Of a DNA stretch of 64,000 nucleotides, positions 1 to 8,875 are shown piece by piece (position 1 is the stretch's first letter; each line of letters begins with the position of its first letter). Under the pieces are notes generated by a model that was not told the origin of the DNA, did no database searches, and saw only the letters and a list, made by a program, of their open reading frames with translations. The position numbers and the translations under genes are program-made. The stretch is from Flavobacteriales bacterium UBA1494. Lineage in GTDB: Bacteria; Bacteroidota; Bacteroidia; Flavobacteriales_E; Vicingaceae. Location: NCBI GenBank assembly GCA_905182175.1, contig CAJJAT010000018.1:35582-99581 (forward strand), in the 5' to 3' direction.

Positions 1-1025
1 TCGGACCAAACAGGCTGAATATCCTAAAACCTGATGTGAGTTCTGCGGGCGATTTCATGTTTGGTAGCGGAAGACTGGCTACTATTCGAGGTTCATTAAA
101 TTCAAATCCAAATAAAATAAGTCAAGACACCATGCATTGGCGAAATGGGGGAACCTCCATGGCTTCACCTACTGTAGCAGGTATGGTTGCATTGTATTTT
201 CAAATGTGTCCGAAAGCAACTCAAAGCCAAATTTTAGCCGACTTGCACAACAGCGCCAAAAAAGATCAATTTACTAGCCCTCAAGATAACTTCACTTATG
301 GCCACGGAAAAGCGGATGGCTTCAACCTTTTAAAGAGAAGAGTTTTTGCTCCTAGTTTGGCCATTCCTCTTCCTACTTTATGCATCGGAGACAGCCTGCC
401 TCTTGTTTTATCAACTACTTACCAGCAATACTCTTGGAATACCGGCGACTCAACAAATCAAATAATTGCAGCGCAAAGCGACACGTATTTTGCTACAGTT
501 CAAAATCAATTTGGATGCGAAGCAACGACTGACACTCTCAACTTGGTTTTTAATCCGGTTCCACCCAAACCAGTAATTAATAGAACAGGAGACTTTCTTG
601 GTCTTTCTGCCAATGGGTTTTACCAGTGGTATTTTAACGGTAGCAGAATTATGGGTGGCACTAACGCAACGTATCAAGCCTTAATGAATGGCAACTATTT
701 CTGCCAATTTACAGACAGCAACAGCTGCAGTATAAATTCAGATACTGCCAATGTCATTATCACCTTAATCGAGGAATGGGGTAATTCCTCAACTACGATT
801 TTCCCAAATCCTAGCAACGGGAAAATTGAGTTAAAAACATTGAATTCAATTACTATAAAATCTGTCGAATTATTTGATTTAACAGGCAAGCTTATTTGGT
901 CAAAAGAAATTTATGAAACAGGACAACATTTCAATCTAAATATGAGTCTTGTTAAGAGAGGAATATACTTTTTACAGGCAACCAGCTTGAAAGGTGTGAT
1001 TCAGAAAAAAATACTGATTAAATGA
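1..1025 (+). CDS. Subtilisin-like serine protease (S8), 5'-truncated, T9SS-secreted
   Basis: This is the C-terminal part of a secreted subtilase; the reading frame is open to the window edge (from base 3), so the GTG at 36 is not the real start. The first visible residues, NILKPDVSSAG, match the conserved stretch before the catalytic serine, and GGTSMASPTVAG carries that serine. The Asp and His of the triad must lie upstream of the window. After a linker with Ig-like character, the last 75 or so residues form a type A T9SS sorting domain (IFPNPSNG, then LFDLTGKLIW, then GIYFLQA and a basic end). The protein should be exported by Sec and then T9SS to the cell surface or medium. The stop overlaps the start of the next subtilase as ATGA, so the two are probably one transcript with coupled translation. 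Confidence 0.93.
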   Translation, partial: GPNRLNILKPDVSSAGDFMFGSGRLATIRGSLNSNPNKISQDTMHWRNGGTSMASPTVAGMVALYFQMCPKATQSQILADLHNSAKKDQFTSPQDNFTYGHGKADGFNLLKRRVFAPSLAIPLPTLCIGDSLPLVLSTTYQQYSWNTGDSTNQIIAAQSDTYFATVQNQFGCEATTDTLNLVFNPVPPKPVINRTGDFLGLSANGFYQWYFNGSRIMGGTNATYQALMNGNYFCQFTDSNSCSINSDTANVIITLIEEWGNSSTTIFPNPSNGKIELKTLNSITIKSVELFDLTGKLIWSKEIYETGQHFNLNMSLVKRGIYFLQATSLKGVIQKKILIK

Positions 1026-3805
1026 AACGACTCTTTACTTTAGCCTTGCTATCTCTTTCTTTTTACGGATTTTCGCAGTCGCCCCCCCATTTTATAACAG
1101 GAGAAATAATTGTAAAAATAAAGTCGGAATACAGTAACAAATGCGCTAAAAATTCTATTCAAATTACTGATATAGAAAATTTAATAAGAAAAAACGGCAT
1201 AACAGCAATAGAGAAGCTATTTCCGAAACATGGGCAACTCAAACAGCTAAAATCAGGACAAAAATTCATTGACCTCAGCACTATTTATACGTTTAAAATT
1301 GATCCACTTTCAAATCCAAAAAAAATAATAGCACAGCTACAAAAAAATGAAACAGTGGCTTACGCCGAAGAAAAAGTATTAAACGAGTTAACATACACTC
1401 CTAATGACAGATTGAATGGAAGTCAATGGTATTTAGGAGCCATTGATGTTTTTCGGGCTTGGGATATACAAAAAGGCGATACGACTGTGGTAATTGCCTT
1501 TACTGATACAGGTACAGATACCGATCATCCAGACATGGTAGAAAACTATGCGTACAACTACAACGACCCAATTAACGGAATTGATGACGATATGGATGGC
1601 TACATTGATAACTTTTTAGGTTGGGATGTTGCCGATAACGATAACGACGTAGGTTTCGGAAACTCTGGTCATGGAATTAATGTAGGTGGTTTAGCTAGTG
1701 CAGTTACAGACAATGTTACTGGCCTTAGTGGTGCAGGTTTTAATACCCGCTTACTGCCAATTAAAATTGATCAAAGTTCATCAGGTAGACTTACAGCCGC
1801 TTATGAAGGCATTGTTTACGCAGCTGACCACGGTGCATTTATTATTACAAACTCCTGGGGAAGTACAGTTTACCGGCAATATGCTCAGGACGTTGTAAAT
1901 TATGCCACTCTAAACAAAGGTTGCTTAGTAATTGCAGCAACTGGTAATAATGGTTTTGAGAATCGTTTTTATCCTGCGGCGTATGACAATGTGCTTTCCG
2001 TCGGATCTCTCACGACCCCTGATACAGTAAAGACAAACTCGAACTACGGCTACTGGACAGACCTTATGGCACCTGGTGACAACATGCTAACCACTAATGC
2101 AATTGGCGGTTACGGAACCAATGGAGGAACTTCCATGGCAGCGCCTGTTGTAGCGGGAGTTGCAGGCTTGGTGAAAGCCCAATTTCCGAAGTACACATGG
2201 CAACAGGTTACCGAACAAATTTTAAACAATGCCACTAATATTGATCGATTTAATGACTCAAAGTATACCGGTAAAATTGGCTCAGGCAGAGTAAATGCTT
2301 TTCTTGCTGTTTCAGATTCGTCCAAGCCAGGCATTGTGTTTCAAAATTATTCCATTACAGACTCGAACGACGAAACTTTTTTAATTGGCGATACACTTCG
2401 AATTTCAGGTGCATTTATAAATTTGCTAAAAGACGCAACAAATACAGTTATATCAGTAACAACTATTAATAACAAACTTCAAAACGTTACCAATACACTA
2501 GTAATTGGTGTGTTAAATTCGTTAGATTCAGTTGAAAATAGATCCAATCCATTCGAGTTTATTGTGCCGCAAAACATTGGCTTTAACGAGGTAATTGAAT
2601 TTGAAATTACGATTACAGCTGATAGTTACGTAAAAAAGCAATACTTCTCCACTAGTGTAAACTCAGACTACCTAACGGTGAACGAAAACAATCTAACAGT
2701 TACATTAACGAGTAACGGGGCTTTGGGTTTTGCTGCAACTAGTGGCCAATTAGGAGAAGGCATAAAATATAAAAACGGAAACTCATTACTATATGAGGGA
2801 AGCTTCATTTTAGCTTCAGCCGCATCATTTGTTGGTAACAACTTCAGAGGTTCAACCTCTGGTACAACAGATGATGACTTTACAACATCACGTCCAATTC
2901 GCCCAATAACTGCTAAATCTGCAGATTTTCAAACCTTCAATTCATTTGACCTAAACAATTCGCCTTCAATCAATTTTAATATTGAAAACACTTGCTATAT
3001 ATTCAAACACAACCAAGCAAACAATTCAATTATATATGAGTATGAGATAACAAACACAGGGAATATTGCTTATTCTGATTTGTACTCAGGTCTAATATTG
3101 GATTGGGATATTGCAAACTTCTCCAACAACAAAATTGGTTTTGACCCCGCGCGAAATATGGGAATAAGTTTAGCTACCGATACAACTATTTTTTGTGGTG
3201 TCCGTATTCTAACTGATACCTCAATTTCGAAGTTTCACTACGCCATTGACAACGCATTAAACGGCAATGGAGGTGTAAACATAACAGATGGTTTCACCGA
3301 TGCTGAAAAAGTACAAGTGCTCAGTACAGACAGAGCGATAGGTGGAAATTCATCTAATGAAGGAAATGATATTATTGATGTTAACTCAATGGGGCCGTTT
3401 TCGCTAAACCCCGGAGAATCGTTTTACGTCAGCTTCCTAATTACCGTTTCAGACTCCTTAGAAAGTCTTCAAATAGAAAGTGACACATTGAAAAAATTAT
3501 ATGAGCAGATTGTGCTTTCCGCAAAAGAAATAACATCAATAGATCAAAAGAATGCATTGTCTGTATTTCCCAATCCAGCCACTCATTTTATTTCATTGAA
3601 AGTGACCCTTGCTAAAAGGCAAGATTTTAACCTAAATATCTACGACCTAACAGGTAAATTAGCTTACTTCTCAAAAGAGAACACTCTTCAAAAAGGAACA
3701 AATATTCTTTCTCTACAAGAAATCAATTTTAATTCTGGAGTCTATTTCGTTGAACTCATTGGTGAAGGAATTCGCCTTCAACAGAAGTTTGTAGTTGCTA
3801 ACTAA
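1022..3805 (+). CDS. Subtilisin-like serine protease (S8), complete, T9SS-secreted
   Basis: A 927-residue secreted protease. A Sec signal peptide covers about residues 1-19 (ends GFSQ), followed by a probable propeptide to about 130. The catalytic domain runs from about 135 to 430 with the full triad: Asp162 in AFTDTGTDTDHP, His217 in GHGINVGG (usual form GHGTHVAG) and Ser371 in GGTSMAAPVVAG. Residues 430-840 form a long beta-rich region of unknown function, and the end (VFPNPATHFISL, IYDLTGKLAYF, GVYFVEL) is a T9SS type A sorting domain. It overlaps the previous subtilase by four bases. It is not a frameshifted continuation of that gene, since it has its own signal peptide and triad. The likely role is extracellular protein degradation; substrates cannot be told from sequence. 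Confidence 0.95.
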   Translation: MKRLFTLALLSLSFYGFSQSPPHFITGEIIVKIKSEYSNKCAKNSIQITDIENLIRKNGITAIEKLFPKHGQLKQLKSGQKFIDLSTIYTFKIDPLSNPKKIIAQLQKNETVAYAEEKVLNELTYTPNDRLNGSQWYLGAIDVFRAWDIQKGDTTVVIAFTDTGTDTDHPDMVENYAYNYNDPINGIDDDMDGYIDNFLGWDVADNDNDVGFGNSGHGINVGGLASAVTDNVTGLSGAGFNTRLLPIKIDQSSSGRLTAAYEGIVYAADHGAFIITNSWGSTVYRQYAQDVVNYATLNKGCLVIAATGNNGFENRFYPAAYDNVLSVGSLTTPDTVKTNSNYGYWTDLMAPGDNMLTTNAIGGYGTNGGTSMAAPVVAGVAGLVKAQFPKYTWQQVTEQILNNATNIDRFNDSKYTGKIGSGRVNAFLAVSDSSKPGIVFQNYSITDSNDETFLIGDTLRISGAFINLLKDATNTVISVTTINNKLQNVTNTLVIGVLNSLDSVENRSNPFEFIVPQNIGFNEVIEFEITITADSYVKKQYFSTSVNSDYLTVNENNLTVTLTSNGALGFAATSGQLGEGIKYKNGNSLLYEGSFILASAASFVGNNFRGSTSGTTDDDFTTSRPIRPITAKSADFQTFNSFDLNNSPSINFNIENTCYIFKHNQANNSIIYEYEITNTGNIAYSDLYSGLILDWDIANFSNNKIGFDPARNMGISLATDTTIFCGVRILTDTSISKFHYAIDNALNGNGGVNITDGFTDAEKVQVLSTDRAIGGNSSNEGNDIIDVNSMGPFSLNPGESFYVSFLITVSDSLESLQIESDTLKKLYEQIVLSAKEITSIDQKNALSVFPNPATHFISLKVTLAKRQDFNLNIYDLTGKLAYFSKENTLQKGTNILSLQEINFNSGVYFVELIGEGIRLQQKFVVAN

Positions 3806-3819
3806 CGTAGATTTACAGA

Positions 3820-4557
3820 ATGAGTAATGTACGATCCCTTTTCGTTAAAAGGCCTTTAGAGGGAAGGAGATTAGCAATTTCTGACATTCATGGTTGTAGC
3901 AGAACATTCAAGAAATTACTATCGAAAGTTAAGCTGACGAAAAAAGACCAGCTCTTTCTTTTGGGCGATTTGGTAAATAAAGGGCCAAACTCAGATAAGG
4001 TGTTGAACAGAGTCTTAAAACTTAGAAACCAAGGATACCAGATTTTTATCACATTAGGCAACCACGAGCAAATCATTTTAAATAGCAACCTAAAATCTGA
4101 AGGGCAGAGAAAGCGTACTTTAAACGGCATGAATTCCTTGAATCTACTTAAAGGAAAAATGGTTCGAAAAGAATACCTTCAATTGTTTAAGTCAAGCTAT
4201 CACTTTATAGAAACAGATCAGCATTATCTTGTTCATGCTGGATTTAATAGCTCTAAAAATCCATTTGAAGAGAAGAAGTCCATGCTGAATACAAGGGATT
4301 TTAAGTATAAATCAGAATTATTTCATGAGAAACAAATCCTAATTGGCCACACTCCAACCGAGCTTGACGAAATTAAAGAAAGAGTTAAAAAAGAGAAAAG
4401 AGTGATTTGCATAGATAACGGCTGCGTTAACCGAACGGAAAAAAACCAAGGAGGATTAGTTTGTTTGAACCTAGACACGAAGAAGATAATCTCGAAGAAG
4501 TACGCTGAAAGAGAGCAAAAAAAAAGCTTCTCGATTCTTCGAGAAGCTTTTTTGTAA
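3820..4557 (+). CDS. Calcineurin-like metallophosphoesterase (PP2A/ApaH-like)
   Basis: A 245-residue cytoplasmic phosphatase. All metal-binding and catalytic motifs of the family are present in order: ISDIHGC, LLGDLVNKGP, TLGNHEQ, YLVHAGF and IGHTPT, ending with CIDNGCV. This arrangement is typical of bacterial PPP-type Ser/Thr phosphatases and of diadenosine tetraphosphatases; I cannot choose between protein and nucleotide substrates. No signal peptide is seen. It starts 14 bases after the second subtilase, so it may be read from the same transcript although its function looks unrelated. The last dozen codons lie inside a perfect hairpin that also serves as terminator, giving a C-terminus rich in Lys, Ser, Arg and Leu outside the conserved fold. 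Confidence 0.9.
   Translation: MSNVRSLFVKRPLEGRRLAISDIHGCSRTFKKLLSKVKLTKKDQLFLLGDLVNKGPNSDKVLNRVLKLRNQGYQIFITLGNHEQIILNSNLKSEGQRKRTLNGMNSLNLLKGKMVRKEYLQLFKSSYHFIETDQHYLVHAGFNSSKNPFEEKKSMLNTRDFKYKSELFHEKQILIGHTPTELDEIKERVKKEKRVICIDNGCVNRTEKNQGGLVCLNLDTKKIISKKYAEREQKKSFSILREAFL
4520..4553. terminator. Bidirectional intrinsic terminator inside a coding end
   Basis: A perfect 15-bp stem (arms 4520-4534 and 4539-4553) with a TTCT loop, flanked by A-runs on one side and T-runs on the other, so it can stop transcription from either direction. It ends one base before the stop codon of the phosphatase gene and lies 19 bases past the end of rpsT on the opposite strand. Confidence 0.88.
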
Positions 4558-4571
4558 CTATTTTAAACAAA

Positions 4572-4823
4572 CTACTTTGCTGAAACGTGCTTTGTTAACT
4601 TAGATTTTAAGTTAGAAGCTTTTTTCTTGTGAATAACGTTTCTCTTGGCTAATTTATCAATCATACTTACAACCTTCGGAAGAGCAGCTGTTGCTTCCTT
4701 CTTGTCTTCAGTACCTCTTAGCACAGCAATTGCATTACGAGTAGTCTTTGCATAATATCTATTCTGCAAATTTCTTTTTCTTGACTGTCTGATTCTCTTT
4801 AATGCCGACTTATGATTAGCCAT
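4572..4823 (-). CDS. rpsT: 30S ribosomal protein S20
   Basis: An 83-residue, very basic protein that binds 16S rRNA in the body of the small subunit. The start [14 protein letters not shown], the alpha-helical Lys/Arg/Ala pattern and the [17 protein letters not shown] end are diagnostic for bS20. The length is slightly below the 87 of E. coli. It lies directly downstream of a tRNA-Glu gene on the same strand with no promoter-like box in the short gap, so both probably share one transcript ending at the 4520-4553 hairpin. Confidence 0.97.
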   Translation of the reverse strand: MANHKSALKRIRQSRKRNLQNRYYAKTTRNAIAVLRGTEDKKEATAALPKVVSMIDKLAKRNVIHKKKASNLKSKLTKHVSAK

Positions 4824-4841
4824 AGTTTTGTTTTTTATTTG

Positions 4842-4913
4842 CAGTCCGTAGGGGAATCGAACCCCTGTTACCAGGATGAAAACCTGGCGTCCTAACCCCT
4901 AGACGAACGGACC
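4842..4913 (-). tRNA. tRNA-Glu (anticodon TTC)
   Basis: The minus strand folds as a cloverleaf: acceptor GGTCCGT pairs with ACGGACT (one G-T pair), D arm with GG, anticodon stem CCAGG/CCTGG with a seven-base loop TTTTCAT whose centre is TTC, and T arm AGGGG-TTCGATT-CCCCT. The discriminator base is G, as in other bacterial tRNA-Glu. The CCA end is not encoded (CAA follows), so it must be added by the CCA-adding enzyme. Confidence 0.96.
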
Positions 4914-4940
4914 GTGTATTGTTCCAAAAAATTTGGAGTG

Positions 4941-4948
4941 CAAATGTA
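4941..4948 (-). promoter_or_regulatory. -7 promoter box for tRNA-Glu/rpsT
   Basis: TACATTTG on the minus strand matches the Bacteroidota -7 consensus TAnnTTTG. It lies 28 bases before the mature tRNA 5' end. A T-rich stretch sits at the -33 distance (TTT then 19 bases) but not a perfect TTG. The 170 bases further upstream, up to the next gene, are AT-rich and show nothing else. Confidence 0.65.
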
Positions 4949-5119
4949 CTAGAAATTTAAATATTGAAAAACTTTTTAAGAACATTTTTAATATATTTTT
5001 TTACCTCCCCTTTCTGTTCGTTTAACCTACTCACAAATAGATTAATAATCTCTAAATAAAATTAAAAACAAAACAAATACTTTAATTTATGTTTGCAATA
5101 ATTTTAATTAAATAAAAAA

Positions 5120-6631
5120 TTGGTGGAATCAATTCTAAAAAATCTAGCTTTTATCTTTTTGTATTTTTTTCTTTGCTACTCAATTGGGTATCTTGAAATC
5201 CTCTCAAGTAATCCAAATGGAGACCATATATGGAGACAATCGGATGGCTTATCTATGGCATACATCTATTATTCAGAAGAAAATAGCTTTTTAGAACCTA
5301 AAATGCTAAACCAACTAAGCAACGCTGGGAAAGCCGTAGGAGAGTTCCCCATACTTTATTACGGTGTAGCACAACTCTACAAGGTATTTGGCCAAAGTGA
5401 TAGTATCTATCGCCTAACTTGCTGGCTCATCGGATTTTTAGGGTATTTTGCAGTTTTTAAGATGGTAAGTGAAATCTTAAATGACTTTAAATGGGGAATT
5501 ATAATTTCACTATTAACCTTTACTTCACCCATTCTCATTTATTATGGGGTGAGCTTTCTTCCTGACCCTGCATCACTCTCACTTGTATTTATATCTTGGT
5601 ATTTCATCTACAAGCACTCCAAAAGAAAAAAACTAGTCTATTATATTCTGGGAATGTTGTTCATGACATTGGCTGCCCTATTAAAAATTACAAGCCTACT
5701 ATCATTTATTGCTGTGTTCATGGGGCTAATTGTTCAGCACATTTCCTCTAAGAAAGCGATTACGTTAAATTGGAAGATGATCACGGCAACTGTCTTGTCA
5801 ATTCTTTCTATCGTTAGTTGGGTAATTTTCTCAAAAAGCTACAATCAACTAAATCAAACAACCTATTTTTTCTTGGGAACAGCACCTGCATGGAATCTAT
5901 CATATAAAGACTTTTGGATTACTCTTCACTATATCTCAGATTGGACCAAAGAGTATTTTTACCCAACAGGAAGACACTTAATCTACCTTTTTGCGACGTT
6001 AATAATTACACCCATCTTTAAAAATAAGCTTAGCAAAACTTTATACTATAGCTACTTATTTAGCGTAATAGGTTTTTTGGGTTTTATAGCTTTATTCTTT
6101 CAGCAATTCAAAGATCATGATTATTACATGGCTCCACTCTTATTTATAGTTCCGCTTACTTTAACATTATTATTATTAAAGTTTAACTTTTTACTTAACA
6201 AATCAAACCTGTTGAAATATGGGTCTCAATTTTTGTTTGCTCTACTTCTTGTCGCTAGTTCGGTTTATGCACAAAACAGAACCGAAAAAAGAATAACTAA
6301 TAAATCTGATTGGGTTTTTGAAGAATTGTATGATTTAGAACCTAAATTGACTAAAATAGGCATAGGTAAAGATGATTTAATCCTGGCACCATTTGACCCT
6401 AGCGCTAACATCACTCTTTATGCTTTGAAGAGAAAAGGTTGGACAAGATTGAACCGTATTCATACCGTAGAAGAAATATACAAAAAACAACAGTTAGGTG
6501 CTAAGTGGATTATTATACCCACTGACAGCTTGATTTCTAATCGTTATTTGCACAAAGTAATTTCTGAACCGACTTACCAATCAGAAAAAATTTCATTATT
6601 CCGATTACAAAAAACTAATCGTCAAAACTAA
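5120..6631 (+). CDS. Polytopic membrane protein, GT-C/PMT-type glycosyltransferase-like
   Basis: A 503-residue membrane protein with roughly ten hydrophobic segments and a soluble C-terminal domain (about 390-500). The first loop after TM1 has the pattern GDHIWRQSDGLSMA, resembling the acidic periplasmic loop of GT-C enzymes that use polyprenyl-phosphate sugars, and DHDYYMAP precedes a late membrane segment. I infer glycosyl transfer to lipid or protein from topology and this loop, not from a firm family match. There is no ATG near the start: TTG (5120) is followed directly by GTG (5123), and an in-frame stop lies 15 bases upstream, so one of these two must be used. The 3' end overlaps the opposite gene by 17 bases. 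Confidence 0.7.
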   Translation: MVESILKNLAFIFLYFFLCYSIGYLEILSSNPNGDHIWRQSDGLSMAYIYYSEENSFLEPKMLNQLSNAGKAVGEFPILYYGVAQLYKVFGQSDSIYRLTCWLIGFLGYFAVFKMVSEILNDFKWGIIISLLTFTSPILIYYGVSFLPDPASLSLVFISWYFIYKHSKRKKLVYYILGMLFMTLAALLKITSLLSFIAVFMGLIVQHISSKKAITLNWKMITATVLSILSIVSWVIFSKSYNQLNQTTYFFLGTAPAWNLSYKDFWITLHYISDWTKEYFYPTGRHLIYLFATLIITPIFKNKLSKTLYYSYLFSVIGFLGFIALFFQQFKDHDYYMAPLLFIVPLTLTLLLLKFNFLLNKSNLLKYGSQFLFALLLVASSVYAQNRTEKRITNKSDWVFEELYDLEPKLTKIGIGKDDLILAPFDPSANITLYALKRKGWTRLNRIHTVEEIYKKQQLGAKWIIIPTDSLISNRYLHKVISEPTYQSEKISLFRLQKTNRQN

Positions 6632-7301
6632 ACTTAAACCCTAACCTCTTGCCTGTCTTTACACTCACTCCAGACGTCTCACTTAGCATTTGACCAACAG
6701 AAATTTCTTGTACATGTCGGTAAGGGGGAGCGAATAAATCGAAATCCATAGAGTAAAGTATCGCTTGTTGAATAATATCCAACACGTCCTTCTGATTCAT
6801 CTCTTGACTTATAAAATCATTGTGTATAAAATTTAACTGTCGCTTACCTTCTACAAAAAAGTGATTTTCTTTGTTGATGAATATTCTGCCAATCAAATAC
6901 CCACTATCATCATATCGATTGTATTTTAAAGAATCAGAAAGAAAATTGTACACATTAATAATTCCACAAAAACTCCTATTTGCATCCTCTTTTAAATAAG
7001 ATGTTTTCCAAAGAGGGTTAGACCGATCAAAATCAAAAACATTGGTATGCATTTGGAATAAAATAATATCCCCACCAATTTTTAATTGAAATTCAAAACT
7101 TCCTTTTTCTTGAAAAGTGATATTTACGCCATCGTCAAATTGAGAAGCTTCCTTTACCAAATCTTCCACAACTTTTTTTGACAACACTTTGAAATGGGTG
7201 AATGCATCTATTGTATTTCGATAAATATTTTGCTTTAATGAAGCTTTATTTTTTACCGTTTCTACAATCTTTATAAAATTTTTTTGTTCCTTCTCGCCCA
7301 T
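6615..7301 (-). CDS. Conserved-looking protein of unknown function
   Basis: A 228-residue soluble protein that I do not recognise. It is alpha/beta in appearance, with no signal peptide, membrane segment or known catalytic motif. Noticeable parts are an amphipathic N-terminus, the stretch GGDIILFQMHTNVFDFD in the middle and APPYRHVQEISVGQM near the end. A longer start at 7319 would run into the proS coding end; the ATG at 7301 follows the proS stop by one base and is preferred. The tight spacing behind proS indicates co-transcription. It overlaps the tail of the membrane glycosyltransferase-like gene on the other strand. Confidence 0.7.
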   Translation of the reverse strand: MGEKEQKNFIKIVETVKNKASLKQNIYRNTIDAFTHFKVLSKKVVEDLVKEASQFDDGVNITFQEKGSFEFQLKIGGDIILFQMHTNVFDFDRSNPLWKTSYLKEDANRSFCGIINVYNFLSDSLKYNRYDDSGYLIGRIFINKENHFFVEGKRQLNFIHNDFISQEMNQKDVLDIIQQAILYSMDFDLFAPPYRHVQEISVGQMLSETSGVSVKTGKRLGFKFSFDD

Positions 7302-7302
7302 T

Positions 7303-8781
7303 TTAATACGCTTTTGCAAAAATTACTCTTTGTTTTGAAGGCTTACCTGTCACCATACAAACGCCCTCTTCCTTCTTGTCTGTAAAAGGCAAGCACCTTA
7401 TTGTTGCTTTAGTTTCCTTTTGAATTAGATCTTCGGTTTCAGCAGTACCATCCCAGTGAGCATAAATAAATCCACCTTTCTTTTCCAAAATCTTTTTAAA
7501 CTCAGCATAACTGTCCGCTTTTTGAGATTTCTCTTCTCTAAAATCAACTGCTCGTTGGTGTAGGTTTAACTGAATATTTTCCAGTAAATGCTTTACCTTA
7601 TTAGCAATGTCTTTTTGCTCGTAAATTTTCTTTTCTAGCGTATCTCTTCTAGCTAACTCTAAATTTCCGGCTTCCACATCTCTCATGCCCATTGCAATTC
7701 GAATTGGAACACCCTTCAACTCATATTCTGCAAACTTCCAACCTGGCTTATGCGTATCTCTATCATCTAGCTTTACAGAAATGCCTTGGTTTTCCAACTC
7801 TGTTTTAATTTCCTTTAATCTAGCTACTACTGCTTCTTTCTGATCATCTCCCTTGTATATAGGAATCATTACTACTTCATATGGCGCCAATTTTGGCGGC
7901 AGCACCAATCCTTTATCATCCGAATGTGTCATAATCAAAGCGCCCATTAGTCGTGTAGAAACTCCCCATGAAGTTGCCCAAACATACTCTTTAGTCCCTT
8001 CTTTAGTTGCAAATTTTACATCAAACGCCTTCGCAAAGTTTTGGCCTAAAAAGTGTGATGTTCCAGCTTGCAATGCCTTCCCGTCTTGCATCATTGCTTC
8101 AATGCAATAGGTATCTTCAGCTCCTGCAAATCGCTCACTTTCAGATTTTATTCCTTGTATTACCGGCATGGCCATCCACTCCTCTGCAAACTTTGCGTAC
8201 ACCTCAACCATTGTTTTCGTTTCAGTTAATGCCTCTTCTTTCGTAGCATGAGCTGTATGTCCCTCTTGCCATAAAAACTCAGCGGTTCTTAAAAACAACC
8301 GAGTTCTCATTTCCCATCGTACCACATTGGCCCATTGATTCACTAAAATTGGTAAATCTCTATACGATTGAATCCACCCTTTGTAAGTACTCCAAATAAT
8401 AGCTTCACTAGTTGGTCGAACAACCAATTCCTCTTCCAATTTTGCAGTTTCATCCACAATTAACTTCCCCTTATTATTAGGATCTGTTTTTAATCTATAA
8501 TGGGTCACTACTGCGCACTCTTTAGCGAATCCTTCTGCATTTTTTTCCTCAGCTTCAAACAAACTTTTAGGAACAAAAAGCGGAAAGTATGCATTTTCGT
8601 GACCTGTGGCTTTAAACATTTTATCAAGCTGCGCCTGCATTTTTTCCCAAATTGCATACCCGTATGGTTTTATTACCATACAACCTCTAACTGCCGAGTG
8701 CTGAGCTAAACCAGCTCTGCTTACAATCTCATTGTACCATTGAGAATAATCTTCTTCTCGTGTTGGGAGTCCTTTTGCCAT
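7303..8781 (-). CDS. proS: Prolyl-tRNA synthetase (archaeal/eukaryotic-type)
   Basis: A 492-residue class II synthetase that charges tRNA-Pro. It has the class II motifs ([23 protein letters not shown] around motif 1, [21 protein letters not shown] for motif 2, and a motif 3 region near [15 protein letters not shown]). It lacks the editing insertion of the E. coli-type enzyme. The C-terminal extension ending in Ala-Tyr is typical of the archaeal/eukaryotic-like ProRS found across Bacteroidota, so this form is normal here and not a sign of recent transfer. A TACTTTTG box lies about 40 bases upstream. Confidence 0.97.
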   Translation of the reverse strand: MAKGLPTREEDYSQWYNEIVSRAGLAQHSAVRGCMVIKPYGYAIWEKMQAQLDKMFKATGHENAYFPLFVPKSLFEAEEKNAEGFAKECAVVTHYRLKTDPNNKGKLIVDETAKLEEELVVRPTSEAIIWSTYKGWIQSYRDLPILVNQWANVVRWEMRTRLFLRTAEFLWQEGHTAHATKEEALTETKTMVEVYAKFAEEWMAMPVIQGIKSESERFAGAEDTYCIEAMMQDGKALQAGTSHFLGQNFAKAFDVKFATKEGTKEYVWATSWGVSTRLMGALIMTHSDDKGLVLPPKLAPYEVVMIPIYKGDDQKEAVVARLKEIKTELENQGISVKLDDRDTHKPGWKFAEYELKGVPIRIAMGMRDVEAGNLELARRDTLEKKIYEQKDIANKVKHLLENIQLNLHQRAVDFREEKSQKADSYAEFKKILEKKGGFIYAHWDGTAETEDLIQKETKATIRCLPFTDKKEEGVCMVTGKPSKQRVIFAKAY

Positions 8782-8821
8782 TTTTGGTATAAAATTTGTT
8801 TATAGTTAAGAAATACGAAAA

Positions 8822-8829
8822 CAAAAGTA
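8822..8829 (-). promoter_or_regulatory. Candidate -7 box for proS
   Basis: TACTTTTG on the minus strand fits TAnnTTTG and stands 40 bases before the proS start. No clear TTG is seen at the -33 position. It is the only match in the 94-base gap between proS and the divergent lipoprotein gene. Confidence 0.45.
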
Positions 8830-8875
8830 TCAAATACTTGCTGCTTAAGTAGACGTAAACCTTAAAATAAACGCT

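Noticed and set aside
1022..1025. Frameshift joining the two subtilases into one gene
   Set aside because: Each has its own sorting domain, and the second has its own signal peptide and complete catalytic triad.
7303..8781. proS as a horizontally acquired archaeal gene
   Set aside because: This type of prolyl-tRNA synthetase is normal in Bacteroidota and base composition matches its neighbours.
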